From Methanoculleus sp. SDB (GTDB lineage Archaea > Halobacteriota > Methanomicrobia > Methanomicrobiales > Methanomicrobiaceae), in NCBI GenBank assembly GCA_001412355.1, contig LKUD01000059.1, positions 1 through 34,186 on the forward strand: DNA of 34,186 nucleotides, given 5' to 3'. The notes under the pieces are model-generated. The model had not been told where the DNA came from. It did not search any database and saw nothing but the letters and a program-made list of their open reading frames with translations. The stretch's first letter is position 1, and the number at the start of each line of letters is the position of its first letter. The translations under genes were made by a program, and so were the position numbers. Below are positions 8,197 through 15,660 of this stretch, in pieces.

Positions 8197-8238
8197 AAAT
8201 GTACAAAAATGTACTTTGATGATTATGAAATGTACATT
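8192..8238. promoter_or_regulatory. Candidate operator: three TGTAC boxes in helical phase
   Basis: A perfect 10-base tandem repeat (TACAAAAATG twice, 8192-8211) is followed by a palindrome AATGTACATT (8229-8238). TGTAC cores start at 8200, 8210 and 8231, that is 10 and 21 bases apart, on one face of the helix. Two of the cores are full TGTACA. TGTACA is the consensus TRP box bound by TrpY of Methanothermobacter (established knowledge). The downstream plus-strand gene is a TrpP-like importer component, so tryptophan-responsive control is inferred. The boxes also sit just upstream of the deaminase-like operon promoter. Confidence 0.55.
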
Positions 8239-8298
8239 CCATTCCGCGCACAGACTGCCGATCTCCCCTGTCATTCCACAGCGCCGGGGTGATTGCAG

Positions 8299-8817
8299 AT
8301 GAAATCACGGGATATCGCAATCGTCGGCATCCTTCTCGCCATCGGTGCGATTCTCAGGTTCGTCTTCAATATGTTTCCCGGTGCGATCGTCGGAAATCCC
8401 GTCATCGCACTTTACTGTCTCGCAATCATACTTATCAGGCCGACGATGAAGGAGGCTGCCGGGATCGGGCTTGTTGCCGGGGTGCTCTCCATGCTGATCA
8501 GCCATTCGATCTTCCCGCCTGCAAACCTGATCAGTGAGCCCCTCGGCGCTCTGGTATGTGCCGCCGTATACGGAATGATCAGCGAACGGACGGTGCTCTC
8601 ACCGGCCGTCACCACGTTTCTTGCCACCTGCGCAAGCGGGTTCTCCTTCGTGTTCGTCTCGATGATCGTGATGCTCGCCTCCGTCGTCGCCACGCCGACC
8701 GGGACGATCATGGGATTCTTCCTCGCGGTACTTCCCATTGTGCTTCTCACGGCAGCCTTCAACATGGTGGTGACCCAGATCCTGTTCTTCCCCGCGAAGC
8801 GCATACTGAGCAGATAA
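8299..8817 (+). CDS. ECF transporter S component, TrpP-like
   Basis: This 172-residue, very hydrophobic protein has about five or six membrane segments and resembles substrate-binding S components of energy-coupling factor importers, closest in pattern to TrpP tryptophan transporters (start MKSRDIAIVGILLAIGAILR, central SHSIFPPANLISEPLGALV, C-terminal FFPAKRILSR). The substrate is therefore possibly tryptophan, by inference only. ATG 8299 has GGTGA seven bases upstream. It is followed after 121 bases by a second S component fused to ATPases; the two S sequences share roughly 60% of residues by eye, indicating a tandem duplication. It may share the downstream EcfA/EcfT module. Confidence 0.8.
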   Translation: MKSRDIAIVGILLAIGAILRFVFNMFPGAIVGNPVIALYCLAIILIRPTMKEAAGIGLVAGVLSMLISHSIFPPANLISEPLGALVCAAVYGMISERTVLSPAVTTFLATCASGFSFVFVSMIVMLASVVATPTGTIMGFFLAVLPIVLLTAAFNMVVTQILFFPAKRILSR

Positions 8818-8888
8818 TCCCCCACTAATTTTCCGGTTTCATCATCGTCCGCAGGAGGACAGGAGCATTTTAAACCCATGATGGACAT

Positions 8889-8896
8889 ACATATAC
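8889..8896 (+). promoter_or_regulatory. TATA-like box before the S-A-A fusion gene
   Basis: ACATATAC lies about 46 bases upstream of ATG 8939, suggesting a separate promoter with a start near 8918 and a short leader carrying GGAGTG at 8925-8930. No TGTACA box is present here, unlike upstream of the first S component. Confidence 0.35.
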
Positions 8897-8938
8897 AGAC
8901 CTATCCACAGTGATACATCATTCCCGGAGTGCACCCTC

Positions 8939-10972
8939 ATGAAATCACGCGACCTTGCCATTGCCGGTATCCTGCTTGCCATCGGGGCGATTCTGCGGTA
9001 CCTCTCAAACATTATCCCGGGGGCGATCGTCGCCAATCCGATCATCGCCCTGTACTGTCTCGCGATCATCCTCATCGCCCCGAAAGTGAAGGATGCGCTC
9101 GGGATCGGTGTCGTTGCCGGCATCATGTCCGCCCTGATCAGCCACTCGATCTTCCCCCCCGCAAACCTGATCAGCGAACCGCTCGGCGCGCTGGTCTGTC
9201 TCATCGTATTTACCGTGCTCCGCGGGCGCATCCCGCTTGCACCGGGGATTGCGACACTCATCGCCACCCTTGCGAGCGGATTTTCCTTCCTGCTGGTCAG
9301 TCTGACGGTCATCGTCGCCTCGGTAATCACACCCCCGGGAGAGAATTTTACGATTGAAGCGTTTATCATCGGAGTTTCCCCCATCATCGTCCTGACGGCC
9401 ATCGCGAACGCGCTGATTGCCCAGATCCTCTCATTCCCGGCTTCGCGCATCCTGATGCGCGGCGCTACGGGTGAGAACGGGGCCGCCCCCCCACTCCCGC
9501 CGGAGATGCAGCCCGGAACAGCCCCGGAGAGCGGGGATGCGATCGCCTTCGATGCCTTCTCCTATACCTACCCTCAGGGGGAAACACCGGCACTCTCAGG
9601 CATTACGCTCACCATCCCCCGCGGCCAGTGCGTACTTGTCAACGGAGCCACGGGAGCCGGAAAGACCACATTCTGCCTTGCTGCCGCGGGCATACTGAAC
9701 CACGAATATGAGGGGCTTACGGAGGGAAGCATTGAGATATTCGGGAGAAAAGCCGGGGAATACCGCGACATGGGAGAGATCGGCAGGACGGTCGGGGTAG
9801 TCTTTGATGACGCCGATGCACAGTTGATCTTCACCACAGTGGAGGAGGAGGTCCTCTCGGGTCTCGAAAACAGGGGCATGGAGGCATCCGACGTGAAGCG
9901 GCGCCTCGAAGCGATCCTGCAGCTGACGGATCTCGCTCACCTCCGGTATCGTCCCCCCCATACACTCTCGGGCGGGCAGAAACAGCGCGTATCCCTTGCG
10001 GCGACCCTCGCTTCCGGCACAGAGTGCCTGATCCTCGACGAAGCGACCGCAGAGCTGGACGAAACGGCAACCGCAACCATCATCGGTATTCTCGCACGCC
10101 TGAAGGCAGACGGAAAGACAATCCTCGTGGTTGAACAGAAGCCGGAGGAGCTTGCCGGGATTGCCGACCGTGTGATATGCATCGAAAAGGGCTGCCTGAC
10201 AGGCTCATACGCGGCAGAGGACTATTTCCGCGAGTTCGGCCGTAGCGACGAAGAGGAGGCGCCCTGCCCTGCCCCCGGCCCGTGCCCGCCGACAGGTCCT
10301 CCCGTCATCTCGGTGCGCGACCTCGTGCATGCGTACGGCGACACCCGCGCGCTGGACGGGATTTCATTCGACATCGGGGCAGGCGAACTGCTCGCGATCA
10401 TCGGTGAGAACGGATCCGGGAAGACGACGCTTGTCAAGCATTTCAACGGCCTTCTTCACCCGACATCGGGAAGAGTGACGGTCTCCGGGACGGATACCGC
10501 GGGGGCGACCGTGACGGAGCTTGCACGCCATGTAGGGCTTGTCTTCCAGAATCCGGACACCATGCTCTTCGAGGATACGGTGGAGAAGGAGATCCTCTTC
10601 GGCCTGAAAAATATCGGAAAGGAGACCGGTGCGGATGAGGCCATCGCCGCGGTTCTCAACGAAGTCGGGCTCCTGCACAGGAAAGGGAGTTTTCCCCGTG
10701 CCATGAGCCGGGGTGAGAGGCAGCGGCTTGCCATTGCGTGCGTCACCGCCATGCAACCCGAGGTGATCGTCCTCGACGAACCGACGACAGGACTTGATAC
10801 CGTCGAAGCGGCGCGGATCATGGGAATTCTCGAACGACTTGCCGATGCGGGCCACACGGTAATCATGGTGAGCCATGACATGCGTATCGTAGAGAACCAT
10901 GCACGGAGAATTATTAAAATGGAGAACGGGAAGATAACGCTCGATACCGGTTGCAGCGGGGAGGTGGTTTAG
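8939..10972 (+). CDS. ECF importer fusion protein: S component plus two EcfA ATPases
   Basis: This 677-residue polypeptide joins three units. Residues 1-173 are a TrpP-like S component (MKSRDLAIAGILLAIGAILR). After a Pro-rich linker (about 174-195) comes ATPase 1, with Walker A GATGAGKTT near 236-244, signature LSGGQKQRVS at 343-352 and Walker B LILDEAT near 364. A second Pro/Cys-rich linker (about 435-450) leads to ATPase 2, with Walker A GENGSGKTT near 489-497, signature MSRGERQRL near 589-597 and Walker B VIVLDEPTTGLD near 610. It would supply S, A and A' in a fixed 1:1:1 ratio. ecfT follows two bases after the stop. The non-canonical second signature makes the ATPase pair asymmetric. Confidence 0.9.
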   Translation: MKSRDLAIAGILLAIGAILRYLSNIIPGAIVANPIIALYCLAIILIAPKVKDALGIGVVAGIMSALISHSIFPPANLISEPLGALVCLIVFTVLRGRIPLAPGIATLIATLASGFSFLLVSLTVIVASVITPPGENFTIEAFIIGVSPIIVLTAIANALIAQILSFPASRILMRGATGENGAAPPLPPEMQPGTAPESGDAIAFDAFSYTYPQGETPALSGITLTIPRGQCVLVNGATGAGKTTFCLAAAGILNHEYEGLTEGSIEIFGRKAGEYRDMGEIGRTVGVVFDDADAQLIFTTVEEEVLSGLENRGMEASDVKRRLEAILQLTDLAHLRYRPPHTLSGGQKQRVSLAATLASGTECLILDEATAELDETATATIIGILARLKADGKTILVVEQKPEELAGIADRVICIEKGCLTGSYAAEDYFREFGRSDEEEAPCPAPGPCPPTGPPVISVRDLVHAYGDTRALDGISFDIGAGELLAIIGENGSGKTTLVKHFNGLLHPTSGRVTVSGTDTAGATVTELARHVGLVFQNPDTMLFEDTVEKEILFGLKNIGKETGADEAIAAVLNEVGLLHRKGSFPRAMSRGERQRLAIACVTAMQPEVIVLDEPTTGLDTVEAARIMGILERLADAGHTVIMVSHDMRIVENHARRIIKMENGKITLDTGCSGEVV

Positions 10973-10974
10973 GC

Positions 10975-11760
10975 ATGGCCGAACTGCTTCAGTACCAGCG
11001 AATCGACGGACCGTTTCACCGGATGAATGCACTCGTGAAGATCACGTTCATCGTGATTGTCATCATCATGGCGGTAATCTCAACGGAGCCTGCCGTTCTC
11101 GCCGGGATTGTCGTCGTCCTCTTCCTCCTCTCGGTTGCGGGAAGGTTCGCACGGGAACTCCTCAGGCAGGTTCCCATGCTGATCTTCCTCTCCGCGGGCC
11201 TCCTGCTCCTGACCGTGCTGACGATGCAGGGCGGGGAGACGGTGGCGTACCTGATTCCCCGGTTCGTGCCGGGGATCGGCGGATTCATCCCCATCACCAC
11301 CGGCGCAATCGCGTTTGCACTGATCCTCTCGCTCCGGTTCTTCGCGATGCTCTTCGCCTTCCAGCTCATGATCATCTCGACCCAGCCCCGCGATCTCGTC
11401 GAGGCGCTCAGGAAACTGCGACTCCCGATGGACTACACCCTCATGCTGCTCATCGCGATCCGGTTTATCCCGAGCCTGCAGCTCGAGGGCAAACGCATTC
11501 AGGAGGCCCAGCTTGCCCGTGCCTACTACCCCGGTGCGGGCTTTACGGGGAAGGTGAAAGCCCTCACCCCGATCATCATCCCGCTGGTCTCGAACGCGCT
11601 CGGGAAGGCGAACGTGCTGGGCCTTACCATCGACCTCCGGGGCCTCCGGAGCATGCAGCGGACGCCATCGGCGGAGAAGGCGTTCGGGACCGCCGATGGC
11701 GGGCTGATTGCCGTTGCGGTGGCGCTGGTGGCGGTGTTTGTGGCAATCACGATGCTGTAA
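10975..11760 (+). CDS. ecfT: ECF transporter transmembrane component EcfT
   Basis: EcfT is the membrane scaffold that transmits ATPase movement to the S component. The 261-residue protein has several hydrophobic segments (for example FIVIVIIMAVISTEPAVLAG and LLRQVPMLIFLSAGLLLLTV). Both coupling helices are present: IQEAQLARAY near residue 175 and LGLTIDLRGL near 220, matching the paired Ala-Arg-Gly-type motifs that contact the two ATPases. ATG 10975 is preceded by GAGGTGG at 10961-10967, which lies inside the end of the fusion gene, so translation is coupled. It is the last gene of the importer cluster; a hairpin follows the stop immediately. Confidence 0.9.
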   Translation: MAELLQYQRIDGPFHRMNALVKITFIVIVIIMAVISTEPAVLAGIVVVLFLLSVAGRFARELLRQVPMLIFLSAGLLLLTVLTMQGGETVAYLIPRFVPGIGGFIPITTGAIAFALILSLRFFAMLFAFQLMIISTQPRDLVEALRKLRLPMDYTLMLLIAIRFIPSLQLEGKRIQEAQLARAYYPGAGFTGKVKALTPIIIPLVSNALGKANVLGLTIDLRGLRSMQRTPSAEKAFGTADGGLIAVAVALVAVFVAITML

Positions 11761-11793
11761 GCGGGTGCGGTGCATCATCAGGAGCGCACCCGC
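11761..11793 (+). terminator. Inverted repeat directly after ecfT
   Basis: Nine-base arms GCGGGTGCG (11761-11769) and CGCACCCGC (11785-11793) pair perfectly around a 15-base loop, starting at the first base after the ecfT stop. No T-run follows, so it may be an mRNA 3'-end stabiliser or processing signal rather than a typical archaeal poly-T terminator. Confidence 0.4.
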
Positions 11794-12041
11794 ACACCCG
11801 CTACAGCGCAATTCCGGGAGTGTTTCGGGGATATTTACGAAACGCTGTACAAGATGGTCAGGACGGGAAACCGCCGTCTCGGAGCGATTGAAGAGACCGG
11901 CGTCGTCGGCATAAACGTCCGCTTCTATTCGGAGCCGCTGCCCGATCCCGCGATGCACCCATCGCACGAAGGCAACTGAGAGATAGTTTGAAAAGTCCCG
12001 GCTACTGCAAACCTCCGTGACGGGAAGACGATCACCACCCG

Positions 12042-12055
12042 TAAATATGCTTATC
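12042..12055 (+). promoter_or_regulatory. TATA box of the M24 peptidase gene
   Basis: TAAATATGCTTATC is an archaeal TATA match whose first half is centred about 24 bases before ATG 12070. Transcription would then start at or next to the ATG, predicting a leaderless mRNA; no ribosome binding site is visible, which agrees. Confidence 0.5.
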
Positions 12056-12069
12056 GCAAACATGTGAGC

Positions 12070-13263
12070 ATGCACCGTAAAGTCCCCTTCCCTGAACTCC
12101 GGGACCGGATGAATCGTTTCAGAATTCAGATGGCGACGGACAATCCGGACTGGGAAACGGCCGCATTCTTCGGTAAAATCAACCAGTTTTATTTCACAGG
12201 CACGATGCAGGACGGAATGCTGCTGATTCCCCGTGATGATGAGGCGGTGTTCTGGGTGCGCCGGAGTTATGAACGGGCGCTCGGAGAATCGCTTTTTCCG
12301 ACAATCAGGCCGATGAAGAGTTTTCGCGATGCATTTGCCGGCACCGGACACCCGGCCGATACGGTGTTCCTGGAGACGGAACTGGTGCCGCTCGCACTCT
12401 TCGAAAGACTCCGGAAACATATGCCCTTCGCTCACGTCGGGGCGGTGGACATGCCGATAGCAAAGGTCCGGTCGATAAAAAGTCCCTATGAACTCTCGCT
12501 TCTCGAACAGGCAGGAAAGATACACCGCCGGGTACTCGAAGATCTCGTGCCGGGAATCCTCCGTGAAGGGATGAGCGAGGCTGAATTTGGGAGCGAAGTG
12601 TACTCCGTGATGATTGAGGAAGGGCACCACGGTATTGTTCGGTTCGGGATGTTTGAGACCGAGATCGTCGTCGGACAACTCGGTTTCGGCGAGAGTTCAA
12701 TCTATCCGACCTATTTCAACGGTCCGGGGGGATGTTACGGCATGAGCCCTGCTGTGCCCGTTCTGGGCAGCCGCGACAGGAAACTCAAGAAAGGCGACCT
12801 GGTGTTTATCGACACCGCATGCGGCGTCGACGGTTACCAGACCGATAAAACCATGACCTATATGTTTGGAAAACCGCTTCCGGACGAGGCAATCCGCACG
12901 CACCATCAGTGTGTGGACATCCAGCACGAAATGGCTTCGCTCTTGCGACCGGGCATTACGCCGGAAGAGATCTATATCACGATTATGGAAGGATTATCCT
13001 CCGGATTTCTGAAAAATTTCATGGGATTCGGCGACAGGCAGGTGAATTTTCTGGGACATGGCGTGGGTCTGCAGGTTGACGAAATGCCGGTGATCGCCCG
13101 GGGATTCGATGAACCGCTGCAGGAAGGAATGGTCCTTGCACTGGAGCCCAAAAAGGGGATTCGGGACGTTGGGATGGTAGGTACCGAGAACACCTTCGTG
13201 GTTACCCGTACTGGCGGGAGATCGCTCACCGGCGGTAATCCCGGGTTGATCCCGGTGTGGTGA
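12070..13263 (+). CDS. M24 family metallopeptidase (Xaa-Pro aminopeptidase-like)
   Basis: This 397-residue protein has the creatinase/prolidase arrangement: an N-terminal alpha/beta domain (about 1-140) and a C-terminal pita-bread domain. The dinuclear metal ligands are all present: Asp248 and Asp259 (in [16 protein letters not shown]), His330 (GHGVGL), Glu359 (LALEPK) and Glu373 (GTENTF). It is therefore expected to be an active dipeptidase or X-Pro aminopeptidase in the cytoplasm. ATG 12070 fits the predicted leaderless transcript; in-frame GTG 12064 is an alternative. It is a single-gene unit that faces msrA tail to tail. Confidence 0.9.
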   Translation: MHRKVPFPELRDRMNRFRIQMATDNPDWETAAFFGKINQFYFTGTMQDGMLLIPRDDEAVFWVRRSYERALGESLFPTIRPMKSFRDAFAGTGHPADTVFLETELVPLALFERLRKHMPFAHVGAVDMPIAKVRSIKSPYELSLLEQAGKIHRRVLEDLVPGILREGMSEAEFGSEVYSVMIEEGHHGIVRFGMFETEIVVGQLGFGESSIYPTYFNGPGGCYGMSPAVPVLGSRDRKLKKGDLVFIDTACGVDGYQTDKTMTYMFGKPLPDEAIRTHHQCVDIQHEMASLLRPGITPEEIYITIMEGLSSGFLKNFMGFGDRQVNFLGHGVGLQVDEMPVIARGFDEPLQEGMVLALEPKKGIRDVGMVGTENTFVVTRTGGRSLTGGNPGLIPVW

Positions 13264-13299
13264 GCGACTGCGATTCGGGTTTTTCGGTGAATGATGAAT

Positions 13300-13788
13300 T
13301 CACCACAACCGGCAGCCCCGGCCTCCCTCTTTCTCGAAATACCGCTGGTGGTACTCTTCGGCCCGGTAAAATTCGGATGCCGGTACAATCTCCGTCGCGA
13401 CCTTCCGGTTGAGCCGTTCCCCTACCCGGTCACGTGAGGCGCGTGCCGCCGCCACCTGTGCGGGAGTCGTCGTAAATATCACGGAGCGGTACTGCGTACC
13501 GATATCGGGGCCCTGCCGGTTCTTCGTCGTCGGATCGTGGATCGTCCAGAACGTTTCAAGAAGATCCTCATAGGAAACGACAGCAGGATCGAAGACTATC
13601 TTCACGGTCTCCGCGTGACCCGTCAGCCCGGTACTGACATCACGGTACGAGGGATTGGATAACTTCCCGCCCATGTACCCGACCTCGGTTGCGAAAACGC
13701 CGTCTATCTTGCGGAAAGCCGCTTCGACTCCCCAGAAACATCCTGCCGCAAAATACGCCATCTCACGTCCTTTTTCCGCCGCCGCCAT
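13300..13788 (-). CDS. msrA: Peptide methionine sulfoxide reductase A
   Basis: MsrA reduces methionine-S-sulfoxide in proteins and protects against oxidants. The 162-residue protein has the catalytic GCFWG motif with Cys17, the following GYMGG, GHAETVKIVFDP, the DPTTKNRQGPDIGTQYRS block and a C-terminal EEYHQRYFEK plus GRGC. Cys158 near the end may be the resolving cysteine. The start at ATG 13788 lies 10 residues ahead of MAYFAAGCFWG, which could also be used. A TATA-like GGCTAAATAGC sits near 13838-13848 on the minus strand. It lies just downstream of the end of the ribosomal/secY operon but has its own promoter. Confidence 0.96.
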   Translation of the reverse strand: MAAAEKGREMAYFAAGCFWGVEAAFRKIDGVFATEVGYMGGKLSNPSYRDVSTGLTGHAETVKIVFDPAVVSYEDLLETFWTIHDPTTKNRQGPDIGTQYRSVIFTTTPAQVAAARASRDRVGERLNRKVATEIVPASEFYRAEEYHQRYFEKEGGRGCRLW

Positions 13789-13934
13789 CCGCCGGACCTG
13801 CCTCCGCCCTGTGCATAATGGTGGAGTGGTGCCTCGTGCTATTTAGCCTCTCCGGGGCGGGCGGCGGTACGGTAGCGTGAGGAGAGGGAACCGACAGGAA
13901 ATGCGACGACCCGCCGTGCGAACGGGTGCCCGGG

Positions 13935-13942
13935 AAAAAAAA
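13935..13942 (-). terminator. Poly-T terminator after cmk
   Basis: On the minus strand a run of eight T follows two bases after the cmk stop codon (TAA at 13945-13947). Oligo-T runs are the usual archaeal termination signal, so this probably ends the long ribosomal protein-secY-adkA-cmk transcript. Confidence 0.65.
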
Positions 13943-13944
13943 GG

Positions 13945-14472
13945 TTACTTCCAGAGATACTCGAGCGCGGTAGTGACGATCATGCCGAGCTCTTCCTTTC
14001 CCCATTTTTCAGAACTGACGACAAGGTCATACGGGGAGAGATCGGCAATATCGATAGCATAGTATTTACTGTACCGGAGCGCTTCGCACTCCTCGCGTTC
14101 CGCGGTCATGTCCGCAGCGACCCCGGGGTCACCTCCGTCCCGCTCCGCAACGCGGGCCCCCCGGCAGGTGAGCGACGCCGTCACCCAGATGCGGAGGTCG
14201 GCGTTCGTCACCATCCACCCCGCAAGCCGGCCCTCGATGATGATATCGTCGCGTTTCTCTCCCACCTCTTTCTGGCGGGCATCGATCATTTTATCGACGG
14301 AAGCATCCTCTTCCGCAAGCTTCCCGAATGCAGCCAGGTCCATGCCGCGTTCCCGTGCAAGACTGCGAAACACTTCACCCGCAGAGATCAGGTCGAACCC
14401 GTGGCGGGCAACGAGAAACTTCGCGAGAGACGTCGTGCCGCTGCCGGGGGGTCCGCTGATGGTTATCCGCAT
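13945..14472 (-). CDS. cmk: Cytidylate kinase, archaeal type
   Basis: Cmk phosphorylates CMP (and dCMP) with ATP. The 175-residue protein begins MRITISGPPGSGTTSLAKFL; the P-loop has the GxGTT form that is normal for archaeal Cmk. It also has SAGEVFRSLARERGMDL, the NMP-binding DIIIEGRLAGWM near residue 76, and a lid region with Arg-rich RVAERDGGD and REECEALRYSKYY. ATG 14472 shares one base with the stop of the DUF106 gene (TGATG), so it is translationally coupled. It is the last gene of the ribosomal operon string, as commonly seen in Euryarchaeota. Confidence 0.95.
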   Translation of the reverse strand: MRITISGPPGSGTTSLAKFLVARHGFDLISAGEVFRSLARERGMDLAAFGKLAEEDASVDKMIDARQKEVGEKRDDIIIEGRLAGWMVTNADLRIWVTASLTCRGARVAERDGGDPGVAADMTAEREECEALRYSKYYAIDIADLSPYDLVVSSEKWGKEELGMIVTTALEYLWK

Positions 14473-15077
14473 CAGAGTCCCCCGATATTAAGCGTCTTCC
14501 TGATCACCTGCGAGAGTGTGAGCGAGCAGATCATGTACCAGAGAATCCAGGCGGGAAGGAACAACGGAGTGGGATCCACGAAATCGACCAGACCCCAGTA
14601 CGGGAATACGACACCGCCCATATCGGGAACCTTGAAAAGAAGCCACAGAAAGATCGGCACCGTGATGACCATGATATAGGACATCGGTTTGAACTGCTCC
14701 TGTGACATTTCAAGCTGCTCCGCCATCATCTTGTCCCGTTTTTCGGTCAGCTTCTTGATCTTCTTCTCGTCACCGGCAAGCTGGGCTTCGCGAAAATCCT
14801 GCTGGAAAACCTTCATCTTATTCTGGACACGCTGCATCTTTTCGTAGTCAATCGTATACTTCTGAAGAAGAGACGAGTAAACGCCGGTTACGGCAGCGAG
14901 CGCGAGGATAATAACCAGCCATGAGGTCACGTAACTCCCGTCAGGCGTCTGGATGAGCGGTGCAAACAGGACATTCATCGCAGATCCGATACCGACCCGG
15001 ATGCTCTCGATGCTGTAAATCACCATCGCGAGGAGCATGACGATAAAAAAAGAGTACTGACCTATGCCTTTCGCCAT
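14472..15077 (-). CDS. EMC3/TMCO1 family membrane protein (DUF106, Oxa1 superfamily)
   Basis: The 201-residue protein has an N-terminal membrane helix (about 8-24), a second one (about 52-66), a long charged coiled-coil (about 70-125, rich in KKIKKLTEKRDKMMAEQLEM), then helices near 131-146 and 173-195. This is the architecture of archaeal DUF106 proteins, distant relatives of YidC/Oxa1 and eukaryotic EMC3/TMCO1 membrane insertases. Its position between adkA and cmk, three genes after rpl15 and two after secY, supports a role in membrane protein insertion alongside the Sec channel. Start ATG 15077 lies seven bases after adkA. Confidence 0.9.
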   Translation of the reverse strand: MAKGIGQYSFFIVMLLAMVIYSIESIRVGIGSAMNVLFAPLIQTPDGSYVTSWLVIILALAAVTGVYSSLLQKYTIDYEKMQRVQNKMKVFQQDFREAQLAGDEKKIKKLTEKRDKMMAEQLEMSQEQFKPMSYIMVITVPIFLWLLFKVPDMGGVVFPYWGLVDFVDPTPLFLPAWILWYMICSLTLSQVIRKTLNIGGL

Positions 15078-15084
15078 CTGCCTC

Positions 15085-15654
15085 TCACCTCAGGATGTCG
15101 GCCATGTCAGCAACAGCTTTATCGAGCAAAAAGTCCGCGTTCCGGATTATTTTAACGGTGCAGCCCGATAGCATCGCATACGATGCTGCGATGGATCGGT
15201 TGAACTGCTGGTGATCACGGATGCCGATGTACCCTTCCCTGTCCCGTACACGTGATTCATCAGAGAGGCGGCGGGTGAGAATTTGGTCCTCGTCGGTCTC
15301 GACGAGCACGAAGATATCGGGTTTGAGTTCCCGAAGCACCCACTCAGGCAGTCCCGCAAGAAATCCGCGCGGGGTGCTGACCGTGCAGTGGGTATCCACA
15401 ATGATATTGCCACCGGTCTGTGCGATGCCCTGAGCGGCAAGACGCTGAACCCGTCGCTGGACGTCCTGGTCAAGCTTTCGCATCTCGTCGCGGTCCGTGA
15501 CCAGGCCTTCGCGGGACGCTATATCGAACATAAATGTCCCGAAATTGATTGGATTATACACGACACCCTCATTTCTGAGGAGATCGATCGCGCCGTTGAT
15601 GACCGTTGTTTTTCCGACGCCCGGGACGCCGGTGATGACGACTGTTTTTCCCAA
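15085..15654 (-). CDS. adkA: Adenylate kinase, archaeal type
   Basis: AdkA interconverts ATP plus AMP and two ADP. The 189-residue protein has the P-loop GVPGVGKTT at residues 8-16 and the archaeal-type features YNPINFGTFMFDIA, DEMRKLDQDVQRRVQ and GGNIIVDTHCTVSTPRG (Walker B-like region), followed by an Arg-rich lid (LTRRLSDESRVRDREG). It lacks the Cys-type LID of bacterial Adk, as expected of the trimeric archaeal enzyme. It starts six bases after the secY stop, in the conserved secY-adk order. Confidence 0.96.
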   Translation of the reverse strand: MGKTVVITGVPGVGKTTVINGAIDLLRNEGVVYNPINFGTFMFDIASREGLVTDRDEMRKLDQDVQRRVQRLAAQGIAQTGGNIIVDTHCTVSTPRGFLAGLPEWVLRELKPDIFVLVETDEDQILTRRLSDESRVRDREGYIGIRDHQQFNRSIAASYAMLSGCTVKIIRNADFLLDKAVADMADILR

Positions 15655-15660
15655 AATACC

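Larger units (their letters stand above)
11761..12063 (+). other. Intergenic stretch with a doubtful small ORF
   Basis: After the ecfT hairpin an open frame from GTG 11770 to 11979 could encode 69 residues, including FGDIYETLYKMVRTGNRRLG followed by AIEETGVVGINVRFYSEPLP. I recognise no family and see no ribosome binding site. The composition is unlike random out-of-frame translation, so it could be a remnant of a larger gene. The remainder holds the promoter of the M24 peptidase gene. Confidence 0.25.

Noticed and set aside
8192-8214. Start of a CRISPR or other repeat array
   Set aside because: Only two adjacent 10-base units are present, without spacers; operator-like spacing explains them better.
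11080-12678. A 532-codon open frame on the minus strand opposite ecfT and the M24 peptidase gene
   Set aside because: It is antisense to two well-supported genes, crosses their boundary, and its His/Arg/Glu-rich translation has no recognisable domain; it is a by-product of high GC codon use.
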